In this document: in pieces, positions 1 through 6,376 of the stretch
Layout: each line of letters begins with the position of its first letter
Numbering within the stretch: position 1 is the stretch's first letter
DNA from: DATDPY01 sp964395765
Lineage (GTDB): Bacteria; Bacteroidota; Bacteroidia; Cytophagales; Cyclobacteriaceae
Assembly (NCBI GenBank): GCA_964395765.1
Contig: CAYNCU010000161.1
Span: forward strand, 1 to 9,738
Length of the DNA: 9,738 nt
Direction of reading: 5' to 3'
Made by a program: the position numbers and the translations under genes
The notes under the pieces: generated by a model
Database searches by the model: none
What the model saw: the letters and a program-made list of their open reading frames with translations, nothing else
Told to the model about the DNA's origin: nothing

Positions 1-139
1 CCCCCTGGTCGGACGAGCCTCCCTGGTCGGACGAACCCCCCTGGTCGGACGAGCCTCCCTGGTCGGACGAACCCCCCTGGTCGGACGAGCCCCCCTGGTC
101 GGACCAGTCCCATTGGTCGGACCAGTCCCACTCCAGACT
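1..139. repeat. 18-bp palindrome-containing tandem array (REP-like minisatellite)
   Basis: Seven consecutive 18-bp units lie end to end from base 1 to 126, followed by a decayed partial unit. The core GGTCGGAC is invariant. Units 1-5 end in GACGAGC or GACGAAC, and units 6-7 end in GACCAGT. The first five units alternate A-B-A-B-A, so bases 1-36 are identical to 37-72, showing growth by 36-bp duplication. Each unit has a dyad, CTGGTC-G-GACCAG, perfect in unit 6, with one G/T pair added in unit 7 and with one G-G mismatch in units 1-5. The array is strikingly GC-rich against an AT-rich flank. Its left end is outside the window. Its position about 100 bp before a RAYT transposase gene suggests REP-type DNA; that link is inferred. 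It is not CRISPR, as no spacers separate the units. Confidence 0.9.
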
Positions 140-171
140 CTAATGACATAACCGTTATTAAATGTTTATTT

Positions 172-203
172 TTTGACTTATAAGGAGATCTTTAATAGTT
201 TAC
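172..203 (+). promoter_or_regulatory. Candidate Bacteroidetes-type promoter for the RAYT gene
   Basis: TTTG at 172-175 is followed after 20 bases by TAGTTTAC at 196-203, an imperfect match (6 of 8) to the phylum's TAnnTTTG box. Transcription would begin around 210, giving a leader of about 30 nt. An AAGGAG-like string at 182-187 is too far from the ATG to act as its ribosome site. This is a pattern match only. Confidence 0.3.
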
Positions 204-239
204 CTGTTTATTAATTTCAACCAGTTAAATATTACAGCT

Positions 240-839
240 ATGAACTTTCAACCTAAATTGCTTTACCATATCTATAATCGGGGTAATAACAGGCAACAGT
301 TATTTTATTCAAGAGAACATTATTTAGTTTTTTTAAGTAAAATCCGGAAAATCCTTCTGGAATACTGTGAATTACTGGCCTATTGCCTGATGCCTAATCA
401 TTATCATTTAATGGTTTGCACCCATGAAATACTGGAAGGGCATGAATTCAGGATTCCTTTTAAAAAAGATATATTATATCACCCTCTGGTAAGAAAAATA
501 GGAACACTTCAGAGTTCTTATACCAGAATATTGAATAACGAAATGCAGAGAACCGGCTCCCTTTTTCAACAAAAGGCTAAAAGTAAATTATTGAATGAAG
601 ATCCTGATTACCCGATTATTTGTTTTCATTATCTGCATCGTAATCCTGCCCTGGCTGATTTGATTAAATTGATATATCAATGGGAATTTTCGTCGTATTT
701 AGATTATGCCGGCTATCGGAATGATGATCTTGTAAATAAAAAATTGGCCGCAGAATTACTTGGTATTCCACTTGATCCTATTAAATTCCAAAAAGAGTCA
801 GGACTCTATATGCTGAATGATACATCGGTTATTTTTTAA
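240..839 (+). CDS. REP-associated tyrosine transposase (RAYT, Y1/HUH family)
   Basis: A 199-aa protein of the Y1 transposase-like group (IS200/TnpA-REP superfamily), single-strand DNA nucleases that cleave at hairpin-forming repeats through a tyrosine. The N-terminus YHIYNRGNN (residues 9-17) is typical of Bacteroidetes members. The HUH motif is PNHYH with H54 and H56, preceded by LAYCLM. The likely catalytic tyrosine is Y131 in HYLHRNPALA, matching the Y-x-x-x-NP segment of RAYTs, and is followed by the usual W-x-FSSYLDYAGY block (148-159). Length is normal and no frameshift is seen, so the gene appears intact. No ATG lies upstream in frame before a stop, so ATG 240 is chosen. There is no accessory gene and there are no obvious IS ends, as expected of a domesticated, vertically inherited RAYT. 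The adjacent 18-bp palindromic array is its most likely DNA partner (inference). Confidence 0.9.
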   Translation: MNFQPKLLYHIYNRGNNRQQLFYSREHYLVFLSKIRKILLEYCELLAYCLMPNHYHLMVCTHEILEGHEFRIPFKKDILYHPLVRKIGTLQSSYTRILNNEMQRTGSLFQQKAKSKLLNEDPDYPIICFHYLHRNPALADLIKLIYQWEFSSYLDYAGYRNDDLVNKKLAAELLGIPLDPIKFQKESGLYMLNDTSVIF

Positions 840-844
840 TATTT

Positions 845-861
845 TGATTGTTAAACAATCA
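845..861 (+). terminator. Small hairpin after the RAYT gene
   Basis: A perfect 7-bp inverted repeat, TGATTGT / ACAATCA, with a 3-nt loop begins 5 bases after the RAYT stop codon. It is AT-rich and has no clear T-run after it, so termination would be weak. It could instead be a DNA hairpin relevant to the transposase. Only the dyad itself is certain. Confidence 0.3.
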
Positions 862-917
862 GGATTTCCTTCACCGACACCTCATTTAAAGCCATGCATG
901 GAGAAAATAATTTACCG

Positions 918-925
918 TATCTTTG
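918..925 (+). promoter_or_regulatory. Exact TAnnTTTG -7 box before the DUF502 gene
   Basis: TATCTTTG at 918-925 is a full match to the Bacteroidetes -7 element TAnnTTTG. No good TTG -33 element is seen at the right distance. Transcription would begin near 932, downstream of the ATG at 894 and 16 bases before the ATG at 948. This supports 948 as the true start of the next gene. Confidence 0.45.
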
Positions 926-947
926 GGATTTAAAATTCCTTATTTTA

Positions 948-1547
948 ATGAAAAGATTACTCAGCTATTTTCTTCAAGGCCTGCTCTACCTTGCCCCGAT
1001 CGGGATCACTGTTTACATTATTTTCCAGGTTATCGTTTTTTTCGATGGTTTTCTAAGGGATATCCTTGACGGCATCATTGGTTTTCACATCCCCGGACTG
1101 GGTCTCATCATCATGATTTTATTCATCACCTTCCTGGGATATATCGGGCAAACCATCATTGCCCGTCCTTTCAGGATATTCTTCCGCCGGATCCTGCACA
1201 GGCTCCCTCTTATCGAATTGATTTATTCAGCGATCAATGACTTTTTCTCCGCGGTGGTAGGAAAGGAAAAGAAATTCAATAAGCCGGTTATGGTAAGGAT
1301 CAGCAGTGAACCGGTGGTTGAAAGGTTGGGATTTATTACGGAGGACGATCTGAAAAAATTCGGATTAAATGATAAAATCGCCGTGCTCTTCCCTTTCAGT
1401 TATACTTTCTCAGGCGAAATGCTTATTGTGCCGGTAAGTGAAGTAAAAACACTGAACCTTCCTGCCAGGGAAGTGATGAAATTCATTGTTTCCGGAGGCG
1501 TAGCCGAAGTAAATGAAAATGTTAAAGGAAGATATGGAAGACAATAA
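948..1547 (+). CDS. DUF502 family two-helix membrane protein
   Basis: A 199-aa integral membrane protein of the DUF502 family (Pfam PF04367), which includes plant COV1/LCV proteins; the bacterial role is not established. The start MKRLLSYFLQG is the family's usual N-terminus. It is followed by LAPIGITVYI in the first membrane helix (about 8-32), a short linker, the family signature PGLGL (49-53) and a second helix (about 50-70). The remaining 130 residues form a soluble domain with RISSEP, LGFIT and VLFPFSY blocks. An in-frame ATG at 894 would add 18 unconserved residues and sits upstream of the predicted transcription start, so 948 is preferred. The gene is complete and probably transcribed alone. 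It converges with the dipeptidase gene, with only 91 bases between their ends. Confidence 0.88.
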   Translation: MKRLLSYFLQGLLYLAPIGITVYIIFQVIVFFDGFLRDILDGIIGFHIPGLGLIIMILFITFLGYIGQTIIARPFRIFFRRILHRLPLIELIYSAINDFFSAVVGKEKKFNKPVMVRISSEPVVERLGFITEDDLKKFGLNDKIAVLFPFSYTFSGEMLIVPVSEVKTLNLPAREVMKFIVSGGVAEVNENVKGRYGRQ

Positions 1548-1560
1548 AAAGGGATTTATT

Positions 1561-1617
1561 TTAAGCCTGAAAGTTCCTATCACCCAAGGAACCAAGGTCC
1601 AAAGCGGCTACTCTCAT
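1561..1617 (-). pseudogene. Possible N-terminal remnant of a Ppx/GppA exopolyphosphatase
   Basis: On the minus strand, 21 bases after the dipeptidase stop, an ATG opens an 18-codon frame beginning MRVAALDLGS and then LGDRNFQA before TAA. The first ten residues fit the usual start of Ppx/GppA phosphatases (M-R-V-A-A-h-D-h-G-S/T, the actin-fold phosphate-1 loop). The expected N-S/T-F continuation is missing and the frame stops at once, so no functional protein is made. It may be a relic of a rearrangement that joined this point to the DUF502 gene, or it may be chance. Confidence 0.2.
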
Positions 1618-1638
1618 TTTATTATCAGAACTTCTTAA

Positions 1639-2724
1639 TCAATTCCAGTTCCTCTCCAGGAATTTCACCCAGTTATTGTACATGATATTTTTAATATCAC
1701 TTTCGGAATAACCCCGCGTTTTCAGCAAGCCGGGTATTTTCTGCAGATCGGAAATTGTTTCAAGATCCGAAGGGCATTGTTCCTTTCCGAAAGCACCGTC
1801 AAGGTCGGTGCCGATAGCCACATGATCGGAGTTGCCGATCAATTGGCAGTAATAATCGATGTGATCGATTACTGAGGATAATGTAACATTTCGTTTTAAC
1901 GGGGTATCATTTCCCCGGATCCAATCGGGCGCCAGCATCCAGGCATCCATAGCGACGCCGATCACCGCTTTCCTTTCTACCAGGGCCATCACCTGGTCAT
2001 CGCTGAATTGCCGGTTATGCGGAACCAGGGCGCGGGAATTATTATGACTGGCCCAGACCGGTCCGTCGAAATTATCCAGGGCCTCCCAGAAACTCACGTC
2101 GCAGAGATGGGTGGCATCCAGGATTATTCCCAGCCGTTCCATTTCTGCCAGGAGTTCTTTCCCTTTTTGCCCAAGTCCCCCAATTGAATCTGTGCCGTGG
2201 GCATAGGTGCCGGGACCATAGTGCGCAGGGCCGACAGCCCTTAATCCAGCATCGAAATTTTTTTCCAGGTAGGAGAGATCCACGATAGAATCCGCTCCTT
2301 CGAGGCTAAGGATATAACCTACCGGTAGATTATTATTTTCACCGGAGTTTATCCATTTATCGACATGCTTTTTGAGGCCTTCTTTATTTTTAATCTGAAC
2401 CAATTCGCCTCCGGCTTCCATAGTTTTGTACCATGAGAGTTGTCCCTGGGTTTGTGCCCATGCCTGTTCCGGCGAGTTCCATCCCGGAATCGGGTTTCCC
2501 GGTTTTACATAACGGGCAATCAGGGTGGCCATACAAATTCCAATATTCCCTTTTCTCATTTCCGGCAAGGCAACGGTTCCCCTTCCCCTGTCAGGCTTAT
2601 CATTCATCCCCTTTTCACTGATCCGGATTTCCAACGCCGAATGACGAAGATCGCGATTCCATTCCATTGCATTCATGGCCAGGTCAAGATGCCCGTCGAA
2701 AATTAATGGTACGCTTTTTCCCAT
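1639..2724 (-). CDS. Cytoplasmic M19-family dipeptidase (renal dipeptidase-like)
   Basis: A 361-aa zinc metallopeptidase of family M19 (PF01244, amidohydrolase fold), related to mammalian renal dipeptidase. Expected metal and active-site residues are visible: HxD at H12/D14 in FDGHLD, the bridging glutamate E142 in SLEGAD, H206 in LDATHL, H227 with R231 in ASHNNSRAL, and D307 in GTDLDG. The C-terminal motif is YNNWVKFL, where many members have G-G-N-x-L-R, a divergence typical of a subgroup. There is no signal peptide or lipobox, so it acts in the cytoplasm on imported or internal dipeptides. M19 enzymes are known to accept a D-residue at the C-terminal position. The ATG lies four bases after the stop of the PLP-enzyme gene, so the two are almost certainly co-transcribed. 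Specificity cannot be read from sequence. Confidence 0.93.
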   Translation of the reverse strand: MGKSVPLIFDGHLDLAMNAMEWNRDLRHSALEIRISEKGMNDKPDRGRGTVALPEMRKGNIGICMATLIARYVKPGNPIPGWNSPEQAWAQTQGQLSWYKTMEAGGELVQIKNKEGLKKHVDKWINSGENNNLPVGYILSLEGADSIVDLSYLEKNFDAGLRAVGPAHYGPGTYAHGTDSIGGLGQKGKELLAEMERLGIILDATHLCDVSFWEALDNFDGPVWASHNNSRALVPHNRQFSDDQVMALVERKAVIGVAMDAWMLAPDWIRGNDTPLKRNVTLSSVIDHIDYYCQLIGNSDHVAIGTDLDGAFGKEQCPSDLETISDLQKIPGLLKTRGYSESDIKNIMYNNWVKFLERNWN

Positions 2725-2728
2725 GTTG

Positions 2729-3844
2729 TCAATGATTTATCATCCTGTCCCTGGCGATTACCCGCCATGTCTTTGTATATTTTGATTTTTCGATAACGAA
2801 TACTCTTTCAAATAATGCGGTGGTCGGACATATATGATGCGGAACGCCGTAGAAGACGTCACCGATATTAAATTGATCGCCATCCTCAACTTTTACTACA
2901 AGGTGTTCTTCACTTTGTCCGGTGAGTTCGGCATTTTGAAGGTTAAGGAAAGTTACCCGGTTATTCAAGGGGTTTTCGGATGCGATGGATTTATGGCCGA
3001 GATCAAGGCAAAGTAAGCCCGGACCCGGTTTTGAAATTACACGGGTTGCGACTATCGCAGCAAATTCAAAATTCAGGTCATCGAATGCCTGGTCATATCC
3101 CCAATCCCAGAAAAGCGTAGTGCCCGGGCTGCAGTTTACATTTTCTCTTTTAGCATGAATGGGAAAAGACGGCGTACCTCCGGCAACAATTTCAGGATCA
3201 ATACTGAATTTTTCCCTGATTTTTTCAGCGAGTTCCTTAACCGCAATGAATTCATTATCGCATTGTTTTTTCCTTTCCATGAAATTACTATAACGGATAT
3301 GACCGTCATAAACATGGAGCCCTACCGGATTAAGCCCCTGTGCGTTCCATGCTTGCTCAAAGATTGCAAATGCCCCGGATGGGTTTACTCCGGTGCGGTG
3401 ATTACCCGAATCAATGTCTACAAACACATTGATCAAATTTCTGCCTTTAGTAAAGAAGGAGGATAAATCGTCCAGAACCTGCAGGTTATCGACCAGGGTT
3501 GAATATCTGGTTTTCGGGTAAAAACGGGTCAGGTTAAAAAGTCGGCCTATTTTAGGTCCTACCGGTTGATAGGCAAGAAGTACATCAGGCGCCTTGGCCA
3601 TTCCCAGCATTTCCGCTTCGGCGATGGTGGCACATTTGAATTTTTTAATGCCTGCCTCCATCTGCATTTTTACTACTTCGGACATTTTATAGGTCTTCAC
3701 ATGCGGTCGAAGCTTGTCAGGACTTCCGGCAATGCGGATCATGGTTGAAATATTATTCCTGATCCTTTCCGGGTAAACAAGCAAGGCTGGCGTATCGATT
3801 TCGCTAATGTTGGAGACTTTATACCAATCGTTGGATTGATCCAT
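2729..3844 (-). CDS. PLP enzyme of the D-serine dehydratase / D-threonine aldolase family
   Basis: A 371-aa fold-type III PLP enzyme with an alanine-racemase-like N-terminal barrel (PF01168) and a C-terminal D-ser_dehydrat domain (PF14031). Residues are numbered here from the ATG at 3844. The start IDTPALLV (16-23) and the block LRPHVKTYK are diagnostic; the first lysine, K50, should bind PLP. The C-terminal PHHICPTT contains the H-x-C pair (H337, C339) that holds zinc in chicken D-serine dehydratase. Possible reactions are D-serine to pyruvate and ammonia, D-threonine to glycine and acetaldehyde, or dehydration of a 3-hydroxyaspartate. The RidA gene just upstream favours a dehydratase, since eliminations release 2-aminoacrylate-type enamines. 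A TTG three codons upstream (3853) would extend the frame but is a poorer start. Family is certain; substrate is not. Confidence 0.92.
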   Translation of the reverse strand: MDQSNDWYKVSNISEIDTPALLVYPERIRNNISTMIRIAGSPDKLRPHVKTYKMSEVVKMQMEAGIKKFKCATIAEAEMLGMAKAPDVLLAYQPVGPKIGRLFNLTRFYPKTRYSTLVDNLQVLDDLSSFFTKGRNLINVFVDIDSGNHRTGVNPSGAFAIFEQAWNAQGLNPVGLHVYDGHIRYSNFMERKKQCDNEFIAVKELAEKIREKFSIDPEIVAGGTPSFPIHAKRENVNCSPGTTLFWDWGYDQAFDDLNFEFAAIVATRVISKPGPGLLCLDLGHKSIASENPLNNRVTFLNLQNAELTGQSEEHLVVKVEDGDQFNIGDVFYGVPHHICPTTALFERVFVIEKSKYTKTWRVIARDRMINH

Positions 3845-3893
3845 AAAAATCAATTTTAATTTTTCCCGATTACAGGCTAAAATTTCCTGTTTA

Positions 3894-4364
3894 TCAAATC
3901 AATTCAAAAACCGCCTCAATTTCAACGGTAATATTTTCGGGCAGACTTCCCATTCCCACGGCACTTCTCACGCCAGCGCCGTTTTCTTCGCCGAAAATTT
4001 CCACAAATAATTCGCTGCATCCGTTTATTACGTAAGGATGTCGTTCAAAATCATTCGTGGCATTAACCATTCCAAGTACCTTAATTACCCTTTTGATTTT
4101 GTTCAAGGTACCCAGGTTTGTTTTGAGTGTCGACAATATTGCCAGGCCGACTTGTCTTGCCGCCGCTTTGGCTTGGTCGGCATCGAGGTCCGATCCGGCG
4201 CAGCCTTTAATCAGGCTTCCGTTGTCAAGTATGGGTCCATGGCCTGATACATAGGCCAGGTTTCCGGATATCAGGAAAGGTTTATAGACTCCTTTGGGAG
4301 CAGGTGGCGGAGGAAGTTTTATTCCGTTTTTTGTTAGTATTTCGTCGGGACTTAATGAGCTCAT
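3894..4364 (-). CDS. RidA-family (YjgF/YER057c/UK114) enamine/imine deaminase
   Basis: A 156-aa RidA-family protein, expected to form a trimer with active sites between subunits. These proteins hydrolyse reactive 2-aminoacrylate and other enamines/imines to keto acids and ammonia. The proline-rich LPPPPAPKGVYKP (17-29) and LAYVSGHGP (36-44) near the N-terminus place it in the UK114-like_1 subgroup, slightly longer than classical RidA (about 130 aa). R133 in GVRSAVGMGSLP matches the catalytic arginine of E. coli RidA, and E150 in VEIEAVF matches the conserved glutamate, so it should be active. It lies 49-50 bases upstream of the PLP-enzyme gene, which fits a role in finishing or detoxifying that enzyme's product (inferred). 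A 197-nt gap separates it from the permease gene. Confidence 0.92.
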   Translation of the reverse strand: MSSLSPDEILTKNGIKLPPPPAPKGVYKPFLISGNLAYVSGHGPILDNGSLIKGCAGSDLDADQAKAAARQVGLAILSTLKTNLGTLNKIKRVIKVLGMVNATNDFERHPYVINGCSELFVEIFGEENGAGVRSAVGMGSLPENITVEIEAVFELI

Positions 4365-4440
4365 AAAATTTTATTTTCTAGTTTTAAAATGAAAATTATT
4401 CGAAGAATTGTCAACTTCTCTAAGATAATCAATCTAATAT

Positions 4441-4531
4441 TTCCATCCCAATAAAAACCGGGGATGAATTTCAGGCTGGCCTGAGTTTAAAAAATGTTTA
4501 TACCATAAGCGGCGATCAGAATTTCACCCGG
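4441..4531 (-). promoter_or_regulatory. Attenuator-like set of inverted repeats before the RidA gene
   Basis: In the gap between permease and RidA genes, read on the minus strand, CCGGGTGAA (4531-4523) can pair with TTCA...CCCGG (ending 4458), with a 2-nt bulge, directly before TTTTTATT. This is terminator-like, with a nested hairpin TCAGG-CCAG-CCTGA (4484-4471). The same 3' arm can instead form CATCCC / GGGATG (4466-4461 with 4449-4444), which encloses the T-run in its loop. The two folds are mutually exclusive. Only the dyads are observed; regulation is inferred. It may simply be a terminator of the permease transcript. Confidence 0.25.
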
Positions 4532-4564
4532 AAAATTTATTCAACCAGGGACTTTATCTTTTCG

Positions 4565-5881
4565 TCACATAAAAATATTCAATATTAAAACCATCCCCAA
4601 GCCTGTAAATGAAAGTATTGTTTCCATCAACGACCAGGTTTTGATGGTATCCCAAATGCTCAAATTGAAGTATTCCTTAAAAAGCCAGAAACCTGAGTCG
4701 TTCACATGTGAAAATATTATACTTCCCGAACCTACGGCTAGCACCATTAACATCGGGTTGGCGCCTGTTTGAACTACCAGGGGGGCAATAATGCCCGCCG
4801 TTGTCAAACCGGCCACAGTTGCCGAGCCTATGGCGATACGGATCACTGCTGCCATTGCCCAGCCAAGCAGGAGAGGCGAAAGGTCAAGATCCTTCAGTAT
4901 GCTTGCGAGATAACCATCAGTTCCGGTGCCGGTAAGTATTTCCTTTAATGCCCCCGCCCCGGCGATGGCCAGCATGATCATGGCGATGCTTTTTACCCCT
5001 TCAATCATGGAATTGGTAATCCCGGGGATTTTTTTATTCTGCCGGATACCCAGCGTATACATAGCCATTAGTACGGCAAGAATCAGGGCAATGTCGGGGT
5101 CGCCGATAAAATTCAGAAAAGACAGGAAGAACCCTTCTTTCAACCCCCACTGGTTGGCGGCGGAGGCAAGCACCATCAGGATCACAGGGAAGAGAGCCGT
5201 AAACAAGCTGTTATAAAAGCCGGGTAATTCTTCGTTCCTGAGCTCCCTTTTGTCGAAAAAAGCTTCCAGGGGGTTGGACTTTATCTTTTTCAGCAACAGG
5301 GCAAACAGGGGACCCCCGATCAGGATCATCGGAACGGAAATCACCATACCCCACAGGATGGTCTGGCCCATATCGGCGCCGAATCGCTGGACAAGAGCGG
5401 CAGGGGCCGGGTGCGGGGGAAGTATGCAATGGGTTACCGACAAGGCGGTTATCATGGGCATGCCCAGAAAAATAATCGGAGTTTTCGTACGGAAGGCGAT
5501 TGTGAAAAGTATAGGTACCAGGATGACAAATCCTACCGAAAAAAAGAGAGGTATACCGATCAGGAACCCGGCGAGCAGCAGCGCCCATTGCACATGTCTG
5601 TCACCGAATTTTTCAATAAGGGTTATGGAGATACGCTGGGCCGCCCCGCTGTCGGCAACGATCTTACCCAGCATGGCCCCGAAACCGAGAATAATGGCCA
5701 GTGAACCCAAGGTTTCCCCGATGCCTTTTTCAATTGCCATACTTATTTTCATGGGATCCATGCCGCCGGCCAGGCCGACAAAAATGGCGACGATCATAAA
5801 AGATATGAAGGCGTCAATCTTGAAATATGCAGTCAGGACAATGAGGATCAACAAACCGATAATGAGGATAACTAATGGCAT
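4565..5881 (-). CDS. GntP-family proton symporter (gluconate / DsdX-like D-serine permease)
   Basis: A 438-aa inner-membrane permease of the GntP family (PF02447), which includes gluconate permeases GntP/GntT and the D-serine permease DsdX of E. coli; these are 437-445 aa, so length is normal. The family landmarks are present: GFGAMLG (66-72) then the ADSGAAQRI stretch, SVGFVILVP (115-123), PPHPAP (155-160, usually PPHPGP) and HVNDSGFW (392-399) near the C-terminus. Some 11-13 hydrophobic segments are visible. It is the first gene of the minus-strand cluster, and the D-amino-acid enzymes downstream suggest a D-serine-like substrate rather than gluconate. A large antisense frame (5250-5939) is a coding shadow. 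The start ATG at 5881 is preceded by an AT-rich 200-base divergent region without a convincing promoter box. Confidence 0.92.
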   Translation of the reverse strand: MPLVILIIGLLILIVLTAYFKIDAFISFMIVAIFVGLAGGMDPMKISMAIEKGIGETLGSLAIILGFGAMLGKIVADSGAAQRISITLIEKFGDRHVQWALLLAGFLIGIPLFFSVGFVILVPILFTIAFRTKTPIIFLGMPMITALSVTHCILPPHPAPAALVQRFGADMGQTILWGMVISVPMILIGGPLFALLLKKIKSNPLEAFFDKRELRNEELPGFYNSLFTALFPVILMVLASAANQWGLKEGFFLSFLNFIGDPDIALILAVLMAMYTLGIRQNKKIPGITNSMIEGVKSIAMIMLAIAGAGALKEILTGTGTDGYLASILKDLDLSPLLLGWAMAAVIRIAIGSATVAGLTTAGIIAPLVVQTGANPMLMVLAVGSGSIIFSHVNDSGFWLFKEYFNLSIWDTIKTWSLMETILSFTGLGMVLILNIFM

Positions 5882-6088
5882 AATATTTATTATTTCAAGG
5901 CAAAATATGAAAGATGACCAATATATGAAATTTTATTAACGTAATAGTTTTTAAAACAGCTTGATGTTTAAAAATCAGAACTCCCGTATGCGGAATAAGA
6001 ATTCAGGCATGATATTTAGTGTATATTTTTTATATGAATTGTTGAGTATGATTTCAACGATTAAAATTTATAAATAAAACTCTTGAAT

Positions 6089-6376
6089 ATGCGGATATTT
6101 CATGGTTTCATTATTTTTTACGGTAAAATTATTGTCCCTTCCCTTTTCCTGTCATTGGTTCTCGGACTGACGGGCAATTTTCTTTTCGGGTCATCATTGC
6201 TGAAGGGAGCGTCAATAGCCTACCTGTTCGGCAGCCTGCTGATTCACTACCTGATATATGAACTCGGGAGAAGTAATGAATATTATTTTTATTATAATAT
6301 GGGTCTGAGTAAGCTGGTTTTATGGGGATTTACCCTGACGATAGGATTTGTAATTAATGTAATTATCATATTATGA
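6089..6376 (+). CDS. Small three-helix membrane protein, putative partner of ABC ATPase
   Basis: A 95-aa hydrophobic protein of no family I recognise. Three membrane segments are visible at about 14-33, 40-59 and 76-95, with the frame ending inside or just after the last helix. Between helices 2 and 3 is a polar, tyrosine-rich loop ELGRSNEYYFYYNMGLSK (58-75); its E...h...N-x-G-h-S-K pattern recalls cytoplasmic coupling segments of ABC permeases (inference). The stop TGA overlaps the ATG of the ATPase gene by four bases (ATGA), implying translational coupling and a joint function. A TTG two codons upstream (6083) is a possible alternative start, but ATG 6089 is simpler. A loose promoter-like pair (TTG near 6040 and a TAAAATTT box about 20 bases on) precedes it. 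It is far too small to be a complete normal ABC permease. Confidence 0.75.
   Translation: MRIFHGFIIFYGKIIVPSLFLSLVLGLTGNFLFGSSLLKGASIAYLFGSLLIHYLIYELGRSNEYYFYYNMGLSKLVLWGFTLTIGFVINVIIIL

Noticed and set aside
1..139. CRISPR array
   Set aside because: The units are 18 bp and directly adjacent with no unique spacers; no cas genes are present.
894..947. Upstream ATG start for the DUF502 gene
   Set aside because: It adds 18 residues unlike the family N-terminus and lies upstream of the TATCTTTG box at 918-925.
1410..1595. Minus-strand 61-codon frame
   Set aside because: It starts at a TTG and lies mostly antisense to the conserved end of the DUF502 gene; no recognisable protein.
1534..1638. 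Plus-strand 34-codon frame overlapping the end of the DUF502 gene
   Set aside because: Short, no recognisable motif, no ribosome site; most likely chance.
2433..2706. Two plus-strand frames inside the dipeptidase gene
   Set aside because: Antisense shadows of a well-conserved M19 coding region.
3845..3853. TTG start for the PLP enzyme
   Set aside because: An ATG three codons later gives the normal family N-terminus.
4389..4454. Plus-strand 21-codon basic peptide in the permease-RidA gap
   Set aside because: Very short, no start-site support, and it overlaps the inverted repeats; no sign of a toxin or leader peptide.
5211..5588. Minus-strand 125-codon frame within the permease gene
   Set aside because: Out-of-frame shadow of the intact permease reading frame; no frameshift is needed there.
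5901..5907. Minus-strand TATTTTG as a promoter box for the permease
   Set aside because: Its spacing is one base short of TAnnTTTG and no TTG element lies at the right distance.
5250..5939. Plus-strand 229-codon frame antisense to the permease gene
   Set aside because: It mirrors the codon pattern of the GntP gene, is arginine- and methionine-rich without domains, and runs across the permease start.
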